From the NCBI GenBank assembly GCA_965370805.1, contig CBDUVZ010000012.1:1-41734 (forward strand): 41,734 nt of DNA. Reading direction: 5' to 3'. The notes beneath the pieces were generated by a model that saw nothing but the letters and a program-made list of their open reading frames with translations, did no database searches and had not been told where the DNA came from. A program made the translations under genes and the position numbers. Position 1 is the stretch's first letter. Each line of letters opens with the position of its first letter. Below, in pieces: positions 24,600 to 31,978 of the stretch. The stretch is from CBDUVZ01 sp965370805 (GTDB lineage: Bacteria > Hydrothermota > Tepidihabitantia > Tepidihabitantales > Tepidihabitantaceae).

Positions 24600-24811
24600 G
24601 TCAGTGGCCCTCGACCAAGACCCGCCTGGTCCTTGCTGCCCTGCTGCGTATCGGATGGACTGTCAAACGACAATCCGGGACATCTCACCGCGTGCTCAGC
24701 CGTCCGGGATGGCCCGACTTCGCATTTGCCTTCCACGACCGCGAAGAGATTGGCCCGCGTATGCTGGCCCGTATCGCCAAGCACACCGGGCTCAAGCCGG
24801 AAAACCTGTGA
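24596..24811 (+). CDS. HicA-type mRNA interferase toxin
   Basis: 71 residues. The double-stranded-RNA-binding-like fold shows as LLRIGWTVKRQSGTSHRVL, with the conserved catalytic His in GTSHRVL, and a C-terminal MLARIAKHTGLKPENL helix. It cleaves mRNA when unbound by HicB. Translation is coupled to hicB. Confidence 0.9.
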   Translation: MSQWPSTKTRLVLAALLRIGWTVKRQSGTSHRVLSRPGWPDFAFAFHDREEIGPRMLARIAKHTGLKPENL

Positions 24812-25110
24812 AATCCTCGGTGATGGCCGCAAGTCGCCAACCCTGCCGCAAACCCGCCCGAGATGCGTGAAGCGGTCCGTGAATGCCCGAAGCCGTCGGC
24901 CGTGAACTGCAAGCCGTCGGCCCGTTCGTCACTCGAACCCTTGACCCCTCGACCCCTGGAACCCTCTCTCTGTTTGGCACGCGGGCGAGTTTGGAGTAGA
25001 AGTCAAACGTGGTGAAAGATAGCGGCCCGACAGGAAAACGGTGGTTGTCCCTAATTCCCCCCGCCTCTTTTCTTGCAGTTCTATCTCGGGACTAGGGGCA
25101 GTCGGATCTG
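24812..25110. other. Gene-poor stretch with promoter and leader repeat
   Basis: It contains a short fragment resembling the repeat core (CCGCAAACCCGCCCGAG, about 24844-24860), two direct copies of AAGCCGTCGGCC (about 24890-24921), a CCCTTGACCCCTCGACCCCT low-complexity phrase near 24939, and the second promoter-leader copy. No complete conventional gene is seen. Confidence 0.55.
24974..25002 (+). promoter_or_regulatory. Repeated promoter cassette without a conventional gene
   Basis: TTGGCA (24974-24979), 17-bp spacer, TAGAAG (24997-25002). Spacer and flanks nearly match 21763-21791. It is followed 6 bp later by GTG 25009, opening a 28-codon frame (25009-25095) homologous to the hicB leader. 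It is probably a left-over cassette end whose gene was lost. Confidence 0.6.
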
Positions 25111-25138
25111 TTGACAATCGGCCGGTGGCCAATATGCT
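25111..25138 (+). promoter_or_regulatory. Promoter before a 24-codon frame
   Basis: TTGACA (25111-25116), 16-bp spacer, TATGCT (25133-25138), a good match. It could drive a small peptide (ATG 25145) and, further on, the restriction-modification genes. Confidence 0.65.
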
Positions 25139-25144
25139 GGCCAG

Positions 25145-25219
25145 ATGAAGGACTTCATCGAGCTTCTTGTCCGGCCTTTGCCGTTGCGTTCTGCCATTCC
25201 GACCGAAGCGAGAAAGTAG
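25145..25219 (+). CDS. Possible leaderless 24-residue peptide
   Basis: ATG 25145 lies 6 bp after a good -10 box and the frame closes at TAG 25217-25219. The peptide begins MKDFIELLVRPLPLR. It could be a leader controlling the downstream methyltransferase, a C-regulator remnant, or chance. No homologue is recognised. Confidence 0.3.
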   Translation: MKDFIELLVRPLPLRSAIPTEARK

Positions 25220-25249
25220 GGCTTGAGGTATTGAACTTGCCGTCTGGCC

Positions 25250-25277
25250 TTGACAGCGGCGAGAACTTCGATACTAC
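25250..25277 (+). promoter_or_regulatory. Promoter of the restriction-modification pair
   Basis: TTGACA (25250-25255) and, after 16 bp, TACTAC (25272-25277). ATG 25287 follows 9 bp later without a Shine-Dalgarno, again fitting leaderless translation. Confidence 0.6.
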
Positions 25278-25286
25278 TTAGGTAGC

Positions 25287-26927
25287 ATGTCTCTGAAATC
25301 CCCGGTGCTTATTGCCAGGCGTGACCGTCAGAAGCACCTGGGGGCTTTCTACACATGCCAGGAGGTCGTGGACTTCCTCGTTCGCTGGGGTCTGTCGCGG
25401 ATCCGGGGTGTTGTTATGGACCCGGCATGCGGTGATGGCCGTTTCCTGACTTCAGCCGTATTGCTGGGGGCCAGGGAAGTCGTCGGCTGCGACCTCGACC
25501 CGCAGGCTGTCAGCGCTACGCGCCTGGCCCTTGCCGCAAGTCGCGTCGCCGCCACTATCCATCAGGGTGACTTCTTCGCGGTTGACCCGGCCCGCCACCC
25601 TTTGGTGGACCTCGTGGTTGGCAATCCGCCCTTCATCCGCTACCAGCGTTTCAACGGTGATACCCGGCGCCGTGCACTACAGTCGGCACTGCACCTCGGT
25701 GTTCGTCTCACGGCGCTATCTTCGGCTTGGGCGCCCTTTGTCATTCACTCGATTCGGTTCATCCGTGCGGGTGGAGCGATGGCAATGGTCGTACCGGCCG
25801 AGATTGTCCAGACCAAGTACGGCCGGCTGACCCTGGAGGCGCTGTGCCGGCATTTCGCGCACGTCCACCTGCTTGCTTTCGCCCGCAACTTCTTCGCCGA
25901 TGCCCAGGCAGATGCCTATCTCCTGCTTGCCGATGGCGCCGGCGGTTCGTGCCGCTCGGTCGAGCTTCATCCACTTGAGTCGGTCCAGCAACTCGCGGAC
26001 GCGGAGGTTGCGCAACTGGCAGCGACGACGCTGCCGGTCGGGACGTCCGAACGAACGCCTTTTGCCCTGGCGTTCCTGACCCCGGAGGAGCGCGATGCCT
26101 GGCAGCGATCCATCAAGCGGCCTGGGGTTGTCCGTCTCAGTGACCTCGGCGAGATAACGAACGGCTACGTCACCGGGGCGAACGGTTTCTTCCTCACGAC
26201 GCGCGAAGCTGCCCTCAAGCAGGGGTTGCCCGCGGGCTGGCTTCACCCGACGGTTGTCAATGCCGCCTCGCTGCGCGGGTCTGAGTTTACTGCGGCCGAT
26301 GTCATCGAGCTCGAAGCAAAAGGGCGGCCCCATCACCTGCTCAACCCATCGGGCGAGGAGTCCCTCGCAAACCATCGCCGACAGCTTAACTCCTTTATGC
26401 GGAGGGGCAAGGCCATGGGTATTCACAAGCGTTTCAAGTGCCGCACTCGCAACCCCTGGTGGCATGTACCTGGAGTTCACATTCCCCACCTGTTTCTGCC
26501 CTACATGATCGGACACGAACCCGTTGCCAGCGTGAACGCGGCCGGGGCGAGCTACACCAACACCATTCACGGCCTCCGCCTGCGCCGTGCCGCCTCCGCT
26601 CAGGCCACGGCGGTCGGCCTGCACTCCACGCTTACTCTTCTCAGCATGGAACTCCACGGCCGTACTTACGGCGGCGGAGTCCTCAAACTGGAACCGTCGG
26701 AGATAGAGCGAGTGCACGTCGCCGTCCCAACCGGGTCCAGGGCCGTTTCACAAGTCAACCGCTTGCTTCGTTCCGGCGACTATGCCGGGGCGGTGGCGCT
26801 CGCCGATGAGCTCGTGCTTCACGACAAGCTTGGGCTTGGCACTGCCGACGTCGCCCTGCTGAAGTCGGCACGGAACCGGCTCGTGTCCCGCCGGTACTCA
26901 CGCAAACCAAAGAAGAACCCGCAATGA
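25287..26927 (+). CDS. N6-adenine DNA methyltransferase of a type II-like RM system
   Basis: 546 residues. N-terminal HLGAFYTCQEVVDFLV is typical of gamma-class N6-adenine methylases (TaqI/Eco57I type). The SAM motif is DPACGDG (45-51), with an acidic loop CDLDP (69-73) and the catalytic NPPF (113-116). The C-terminal half, about 270-546 (ITNGYVTGANGFFL onward), is the target-recognition region. It overlaps the endonuclease gene by ATGA. It protects host DNA from the partner nuclease. Confidence 0.93.
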   Translation: MSLKSPVLIARRDRQKHLGAFYTCQEVVDFLVRWGLSRIRGVVMDPACGDGRFLTSAVLLGAREVVGCDLDPQAVSATRLALAASRVAATIHQGDFFAVDPARHPLVDLVVGNPPFIRYQRFNGDTRRRALQSALHLGVRLTALSSAWAPFVIHSIRFIRAGGAMAMVVPAEIVQTKYGRLTLEALCRHFAHVHLLAFARNFFADAQADAYLLLADGAGGSCRSVELHPLESVQQLADAEVAQLAATTLPVGTSERTPFALAFLTPEERDAWQRSIKRPGVVRLSDLGEITNGYVTGANGFFLTTREAALKQGLPAGWLHPTVVNAASLRGSEFTAADVIELEAKGRPHHLLNPSGEESLANHRRQLNSFMRRGKAMGIHKRFKCRTRNPWWHVPGVHIPHLFLPYMIGHEPVASVNAAGASYTNTIHGLRLRRAASAQATAVGLHSTLTLLSMELHGRTYGGGVLKLEPSEIERVHVAVPTGSRAVSQVNRLLRSGDYAGAVALADELVLHDKLGLGTADVALLKSARNRLVSRRYSRKPKKNPQ

Positions 26928-27577
26928 CACTGCGTTCCCGAATCACGGCTGCGGTACGAGCCGAACCAGCGCCCCCGGACGGCGCGGGCCGGTCCGCCAA
27001 GAAGAACTACACCGAGGCTCTCAGCTACAAGTTCTCGGCGGCTGTCGCGGCTGAGCTCATGGTCAAAGGGCTCGACAAGGTCTGTGCGCCACGCCGGGGT
27101 CCTGACAAGCAGTTCATGGGCGGCTACGGGACCAAGGGCGTGGACGTCTACCTCTCGGATGAGAAGCACGGCCTGCTGCTTACGTCCGGGGTCAAGGGGC
27201 TTGTCTACGACCCGCGCAAGAACCTCAAGAACCGCTATCGCGACATGGTGATGGAAGCGCTGGAATTGCACAAGCGGTTTCCCTACGCGGTCTGCGGCCA
27301 CTTGTTCTTTCTCGGCAAGAGGGAAGCACTTCAGGCCGGGGGTAAGTTCGGCTCGGCACTGGGCGAAGCCGTTGCGCTGCTCTCAACCATCAGCGGACGA
27401 CAACGGCCGGAGGAAGCACCGGAGTTGTACGAGACGATGGGGATACTTCTGCTGGAGCCGGGCAAACCCGGTTCGGTAGACATGAAACCGCAAGGTGTTC
27501 CACCTGAGCTGTGTGCGGCCGACTACTGTGATAGACTCGCTGACATCTTTCAGTCACGCAACCCGTTCTATGTGTAA
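26924..27577 (+). CDS. Restriction endonuclease, PD-(D/E)XK-like
   Basis: 217 residues from ATG 26924, overlapping the methylase stop. The segment GTKGVDVYLSDEKHGLLLTS then GVKG gives Asp 74 and Lys 91 as core residues, with Gly where an acidic residue is usual. NLKNRYRDMVMEAL and HKRFPYAVCGHLFFL match nucleases paired with Eco57I-type methylases. The gene pairing strongly supports restriction; the recognition sequence cannot be read from the sequence. Confidence 0.8.
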   Translation: MTLRSRITAAVRAEPAPPDGAGRSAKKNYTEALSYKFSAAVAAELMVKGLDKVCAPRRGPDKQFMGGYGTKGVDVYLSDEKHGLLLTSGVKGLVYDPRKNLKNRYRDMVMEALELHKRFPYAVCGHLFFLGKREALQAGGKFGSALGEAVALLSTISGRQRPEEAPELYETMGILLLEPGKPGSVDMKPQGVPPELCAADYCDRLADIFQSRNPFYV

Positions 27578-27583
27578 TCACCA

Positions 27584-27838
27584 GCCGCAGTCAAAGCCGG
27601 CCGCAACAGCATCGGGGTCGAAATCGACCCGGACTACTGCAAACAGGCCCTGCGTCGTCTGGAAAGGGAAAACCAATCCCTGTTCGCCCAAGCCGAAATC
27701 CGGATGCTCAAGGCAGAAGAACTCAGCCTGGCCCGAACCGAACCCGCAAGAATCCCAGTCGCCTCCGACGCCCGCGCCGCAAGAAGAAGCCGGTGCGCAG
27801 GAAGACGGATAGAAGAACAGCAGGACAGGCGACAATAA
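27584..27838 (+). pseudogene. 3' remnant of a DNA methyltransferase gene
   Basis: One frame reads AAVKAGRNSIGVEIDPDYCK and continues QALRRLERENQSLFAQAEIR, the C-terminal end of a beta-class DNA methylase (GxxxxIGVEID after motif I). It then passes into the repeat tail AEELSLARTEPARIPVASD. The catalytic body is missing. A one-base shift relative to copy C alters the final basic tail. It appears to be the longest copy of the dispersed repeat and shows its likely origin. Confidence 0.75.
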
Positions 27839-27877
27839 GCGCTCCGCGAGACAAGTAATGAGTCCCCGAAACTCTCC
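27689..27877 (+). repeat. Lys/Arg-tail dispersed repeat, copy D
   Basis: It aligns with copies A to C from CAAGCCGAAATCCGGATGCTC through GTCGCCTCCGACGCC and GTGCGCAGGAAGACGG to a terminus AATGAGTCCCCGAAACTCTCC. It lies directly after the restriction endonuclease and before the TPR membrane protein. Confidence 0.85.
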
Positions 27878-27943
27878 CGAGCCGGTGAGACGATCGCCTA
27901 TGGCAAAAGACACAGAACCCGGTAAGCGTCATGGGAATCCCTG

Positions 27944-30244
27944 ATGAGGAAGTTGCTAGAGTGGGTCGCGCTCATAGGGTCACCCGTAGGCTTGGCGATA
28001 TCCGTCTGGAGTGCCGTCGAAGCGATAAGGAGCCCCGGCAGCCTGTTCCTCATCACACTCGCCGTCACTGGCTCCGTACTTCTCCTGGCCAGCTGTCTTT
28101 ACATCGTGATCGCGAAGGTCCCGGCCAACCTAGTGGGGGGCAGGCCGCGTCCTAGATTCCCGAAGCTGCGCCCCTTGGGGTTCATCGGGCTCGTACTGGT
28201 ACCGACCACTGTCGTGCTCTTCTGCGCACTCCAAAGGTACCAACAGTACAGACTGCCGAACAAAGTCGTGGTGCTGCTAGCCGATTTCAAGGGACCTGAA
28301 CCTGAGGACCTTCGGGTTACGGATGTGCTAGCTAGTAGACTTGGGGCCGCTCTGGAACCCTACCCTGACGTCGCCCTGGTACGTCTGGACACCGCATTCA
28401 CCGAGGGCACAGACTGCACTGCAATCGCGGCTGTTGGTGCGAGGTACAAGGCAACGATACTCATCTGGGGTAGCTATGGCAAGACGGACCGGGCCAGTCT
28501 GGTCATGACCCACTTCGAGTTGCTCCGGCCGCCGGCGAACATGCCCGAACTCGACCCTGAACTGAGAGGCCGACCGCGAGTCGCATCCGTCTCAGATCTG
28601 AACAGCTTCACCCTACAGTTCCGCCTGGCTGAACAGATAACCGCAATGAGCCTTTTCACTGTAGGCATGATCCGATACGCGGCGGGAGATCCAGAAGGGG
28701 CCATCTCGCGGTTCACAGCAGCATTGAGGTTTGGCAGCTTGGCCTCCTGGATGCCAGTATTTTTCTTTCGCGGCAACGCGCATGCCGACAAGAAGGACTA
28801 CCGGCGCGCAGCCGCCGACTATGATGCTGTGCTTAGGCTTATGCCCTCCTTCGCCGGAGCCTACATCAACCGCGGGAACTGCCACGCCGAGTTAGGCGAG
28901 CACGACCGCGCCATTGCCGACTACAGCGTCGCAGCCATCCTCCAACCCGACCGCCTAGACGCCTTCTACAACCGCGCCCACACCCGCTACACGAAAGGCG
29001 ACTACGAGGGTGCTATCGCTGACTACACACGAGCCATCGAACTCAAGCCCGACGCCGCCATTGCCTACTGCAACCGCGGCGTCGCGTTTCGAAGCGTGAG
29101 CGCTTACGACCAAGCGGTCGCTGACTTCACGCGCGCGATCAAGCTAGATAAGAACAACACGCTGGCCTTCGTCGGACGGGGCAGCGTGTACAGCGACCGT
29201 AAGGAGTACGATCGCGCTATCAGCGACTTCAATCAGGCCATACGAATCGACCCGGGCATGGCAGGGGTGGTATACATCAACAGGGGGAATGCCCGCCGCA
29301 ACAAGGGTGCCTTCGACAGCGCAATAGCCGACTTTGACCGCGCCATCTCGCTTGACCCGCGCTCCGCGCTGGCACTCAACGGCCGCGGATTCACTTACGC
29401 TGCCAAGGGCGACACGGACCGCGCCATCGCTGACTACGACTCCGCCATCAGCACTGATCCGAGTTGCGTAGCGGCTTACATCAACCGTGCCAACTCGCTT
29501 GACGACAAGGGCGAGCCCGAACGTGCCATCGCTGATTACAGCGCAGCTATCAGGCTTGACCCGACTGAACCGCTGGCATTCCTCAACCGAGGGCACACGT
29601 ACTACAAGCTGGATAGCTTCGACCGAGCCCTGGCCGACTATGACACCGCAATCGCACTCCAGCCCGACAACGCCGAGGGCCACTGCAGACGCGGCACTGC
29701 GCGAAACGCTATGGGGGACCATGACCGCGCCATTAGCGACCTTAGCCGCGCCATCGAACTCAACCCGGACTTCGCCGTGGCTTTCTGCAACCGCGGCTTC
29801 GCGTACAACAAGAAGCACGACTACGCCCGCGCCCTCGCTGACCTCAATCACGCTATTCAGCTTGATTCCGGCAGCGCCGCAGCATTCAACAGCCGGGGAG
29901 TAGCGTACTTAGGAAGACAGCAGTATGACCACGCCATCGCTGATTTCAGCCGCGCTATACAGCTCAAGCCTAACTGCATGGAGGCCTTCCACAACCGCGG
30001 GCATGCCTACACCTCCAAGGGCGACCAGCACCGAGCCATTGCGGATTTCAACCGAGCCCTTGAGTTAGGATACTGCACAGCCGCCTCAATGCTCGACCGC
30101 GGTCTCGCCTACCTCAAGGAAGGGAATCGTGATCGGGCAGTCGCAGACCTGCGTGAATGCGTCAGGCTCGCCGAGGACTCGCAGCTCTCCGAACAAGCCC
30201 TTGAGGAGTTGGCCAAACTGGGGGCTGAGCCCAATAAGCGCTAA
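27944..30244 (+). CDS. Membrane-anchored protein with about 14-15 TPR repeats
   Basis: 766 residues from ATG 27944. There are two or three hydrophobic segments within the first 100 residues (LIGSPVGLAISVWSAV, LFLITLAVTGSVLLLASCLYIVIA shown in part, IGLVLVPTTVVLFCAL). A globular domain (about 105-230, KVVVLLADFKGPEPEDLRVTD) follows, resembling periplasmic-type sensor domains. Then, from about 235, come tandem 34-residue repeats of the form AYxNRGxAYxxKGDYDRAIADYxxAIxLDP. It is probably a scaffold. The location in the defence island may be incidental or may mark a sensor role. No Shine-Dalgarno or clear promoter is seen. Confidence 0.85.
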   Translation: MRKLLEWVALIGSPVGLAISVWSAVEAIRSPGSLFLITLAVTGSVLLLASCLYIVIAKVPANLVGGRPRPRFPKLRPLGFIGLVLVPTTVVLFCALQRYQQYRLPNKVVVLLADFKGPEPEDLRVTDVLASRLGAALEPYPDVALVRLDTAFTEGTDCTAIAAVGARYKATILIWGSYGKTDRASLVMTHFELLRPPANMPELDPELRGRPRVASVSDLNSFTLQFRLAEQITAMSLFTVGMIRYAAGDPEGAISRFTAALRFGSLASWMPVFFFRGNAHADKKDYRRAAADYDAVLRLMPSFAGAYINRGNCHAELGEHDRAIADYSVAAILQPDRLDAFYNRAHTRYTKGDYEGAIADYTRAIELKPDAAIAYCNRGVAFRSVSAYDQAVADFTRAIKLDKNNTLAFVGRGSVYSDRKEYDRAISDFNQAIRIDPGMAGVVYINRGNARRNKGAFDSAIADFDRAISLDPRSALALNGRGFTYAAKGDTDRAIADYDSAISTDPSCVAAYINRANSLDDKGEPERAIADYSAAIRLDPTEPLAFLNRGHTYYKLDSFDRALADYDTAIALQPDNAEGHCRRGTARNAMGDHDRAISDLSRAIELNPDFAVAFCNRGFAYNKKHDYARALADLNHAIQLDSGSAAAFNSRGVAYLGRQQYDHAIADFSRAIQLKPNCMEAFHNRGHAYTSKGDQHRAIADFNRALELGYCTAASMLDRGLAYLKEGNRDRAVADLRECVRLAEDSQLSEQALEELAKLGAEPNKR

Positions 30245-30260
30245 CTTAACGGAGGCGCTT

Positions 30261-30402
30261 GGAGTTATGGGGACACATTACCTATCTCGTGATTCGTTCG
30301 GTTTCTTGCGGCCTGCCGTTTCCCGTTTTCCGCGCGTGGCGTCTGAGGCGATGAACTCGGGTTGTTGGGCGCGGGGCCTGTTTCGCTTGGTTTTCGCGTA
30401 CC
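30261..30402 (-). repeat. Lys/Arg-tail dispersed repeat, copy E
   Basis: Read on the minus strand it ends AATGTGTCCCCATAACTCC. The frame RPRAQQPEFIASDATRGKRE followed by TAGRKKPNESRDR and a stop matches VASDAKRR...GRKTAGYRK of copy C. It lies downstream of the four-helix gene and in its orientation. Confidence 0.75.
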
Positions 30403-30520
30403 CTCTGGCTTTGAGGCGTCAGGAACCGCAGTTTTGCCCATATGCAGGCAGGATAGGGGCAGAATGCCCGGCTGTCAATGCTTGGCGGCTGACGACGAAG
30501 CGGAGCCGATGTGGTGCTTG

Positions 30521-30880
30521 CTATTGCGTCGTGCTTGGAGTGCCGGACTCCAGCCGGCAACGTGCGGCATAGCCAAAGGCGTAGAAGTAGGCTCTCCAGA
30601 GCTTGTCCGAGGAGTCGTACTGGTTGTCGGAGTAGAAGTAGTCAACCAGCGCCTCGCGAACGCGAGTCAATTCCCTCAGGCGTTTCCGGTTCCCGGTATC
30701 GGCGATGGTCAGGTCCAGCAGTTCCAGTACGCGTTCGACAGCCCGGGTACTGTATTCGTCGTTGCCCCGTTCCCGCCACAGAATCGCCCGCTCGACCTCG
30801 CTGCCGACATTCGCCATCTGTTCCAGGAACGTCAATCCAAACCACCGGCCAGCCCCCAGTTCTTTGTGCTGCCGGTTCAT
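30521..30880 (-). CDS. Small helical protein of unknown function, DUF5674 partner
   Basis: 119 residues from ATG 30880, overlapping the DUF5674 stop (ATGA). The protein is predicted all-helical: FLEQMANVGSEVERAILWRE, AVERVLELLDLTIAD, LRELTRVREALVDYFYSDN and a final YFYAFGYAAR. I recognise the pattern from widespread hypothetical proteins but know no assigned function. It is co-expressed with DUF5674 and could form a two-component module with it. Confidence 0.75.
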   Translation of the reverse strand: MNRQHKELGAGRWFGLTFLEQMANVGSEVERAILWRERGNDEYSTRAVERVLELLDLTIADTGNRKRLRELTRVREALVDYFYSDNQYDSSDKLWRAYFYAFGYAARCRLESGTPSTTQ

Positions 30881-31218
30881 CTTTCCACCAGTTCGCCGAC
30901 GATGTCCACTATTGTCTTTCGGATTGCAGGGTCGTTGACTCCCCGGCTGCGATTATCCTGCGAGGGACGGATGTTGATGAGTGAGTCAAACTCAATCCAG
31001 TGTTCGTCTTTGATTTCCGGATAGATGTTGATGCCCCAGAGGTCCCGCTGATTCGAGTTGTCCTCAATCAGCAGCGCCTCTTCATCCGAATGGAGTTCTC
31101 CGTCCACCGCCATGATCCTTCGCTCCACATCCACGACCGCCTTCACCAGGTTGCCGAACATTCCTTCTGCCATCGCTGTCAACTCGGTGGCCGAAATCCG
31201 GTCCCTGACGACGATCAT
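30877..31218 (-). CDS. DUF5674 family protein
   Basis: 113 residues from ATG 31218. The family pattern is clear: IVVRDRISATELTAMAEGMF, VDVERRIMAVDGELHSDEEA, DLWGINIYPE and WIEFDSLINIRPSQDNRSR. Function unknown. It is first of a two-gene unit with its own promoter, and the ATGA overlap with the helical protein resembles toxin-antitoxin organisation. Confidence 0.88.
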   Translation of the reverse strand: MIVVRDRISATELTAMAEGMFGNLVKAVVDVERRIMAVDGELHSDEEALLIEDNSNQRDLWGINIYPEIKDEHWIEFDSLINIRPSQDNRSRGVNDPAIRKTIVDIVGELVER

Positions 31219-31257
31219 GGTCCAGGGGCGATTCGTCTATTCGGTCTCATTGTCCGG

Positions 31258-31286
31258 AGGATAGGCGGATGAGCCATTCTTGTCAA
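31258..31286 (-). promoter_or_regulatory. Promoter of the DUF5674 pair
   Basis: Minus strand TTGACA (31286-31281), 17-bp spacer, TATCCT (31263-31258). It gives a leader of about 35 nt without an obvious Shine-Dalgarno. Confidence 0.8.
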
Positions 31287-31571
31287 GCTGTGGCTGGTCG
31301 TACGTCCGGACTACTCGGTGGATTCCTTCACAACAAAGACCTCGAAGCGGATTGCTTCCAGGACTTCGGGCTTCAGGTCGCGGGCTGCTCAGGTTGGGGT
31401 CGCCGGATTGACAGTGTCCCAGCGTTCGAACACGAACCCGGCGAGCCGGAAAGTATAAACAGGTTTATACCGATTTCCAGGGGGTCGTTTTGGTCCATCT
31501 TACGCAGGTTCGATAGTTAGCTGGGAGCACAGTTCGGACGGGTAGCGGCTCCCCTCACAGCGGGGGGGATA
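31287..31571. other. Gene-free stretch upstream of the 12-bp array
   Basis: No supported gene. The minus strand carries short open segments (for example LKPEVLEAIRFEVFVVKEST) that look like the eroded end of a coding region. A perfect 8+8 palindrome lies at 31453-31470. Confidence 0.45.
31453..31470. promoter_or_regulatory. Perfect AT-rich palindrome GTATAAAC-AG-GTTTATAC
   Basis: Eight-base arms around a 2-bp centre in otherwise GC-rich DNA, the form of a dimeric repressor operator or a recombination site. It lies about 240 bp upstream of the DUF5674 start, so its target is unclear. Confidence 0.4.
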
Positions 31572-31871
31572 ACGGGTCGAGCAATCCAGGAGGACATCCG
31601 GCAGGTGATCTGCCAGGTCATGAGGCAGACGATTCTCCACATAATTCACCTCATGATTCGGCACTCCATTCCGCAGTCGATTTCCCAGAGTATTCGGATG
31701 ACTACCCGGGTCGCAATCTGCAGAGCTACGGGCAGAGCAATGAGCAGGGTAACCTGGAGGAGCACCTGGCCGAGCATCCGGAAGGTAATCCGGGTAGCTA
31801 TTCGGCAGGCAATTCAGTCGGAAGTTCGGCAGGTGATTCGGGGAGCAATCTGAGAAGCTATCCGGGGATAT
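31572..31871. repeat. Array of about 25 diverged 12-bp tandem units
   Basis: From 31572 the sequence divides exactly into 12-bp units with consensus near ATTCGGCAGGYA. Examples are ATCCGGCAGGTG (31596), ATTCGGCACTCC (31656), ATTCGGCAGGCA (31800) and ATTCGGGGAGCA (31836). The first base is A in 24 of 25 units. Units differ at many positions, yet no insertion or deletion disrupts the period. One forward frame reads tetrapeptides of the type IRQV and stays open to a TGA at 31851; another reads xSAG-type tetrapeptides to 31920. Neither has a convincing start or Shine-Dalgarno. Confidence 0.85.
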
Positions 31872-31978
31872 GTCGGTTCCGAGCAGGGTCCGAATCTGGA
31901 GGACCCATTGTTATGTTCTGAAGAGACTAGTCCGTTTTGCTGGCATCGAGGTCGTTTCGGTGGTTCTTACTGTGTTAG

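Noticed and set aside
31572..31871. CRISPR array or plasmid iterons
   Set aside because: Units are 12 bp, contiguous and strongly diverged, with no spacers, no cas genes and no replication initiator gene nearby.
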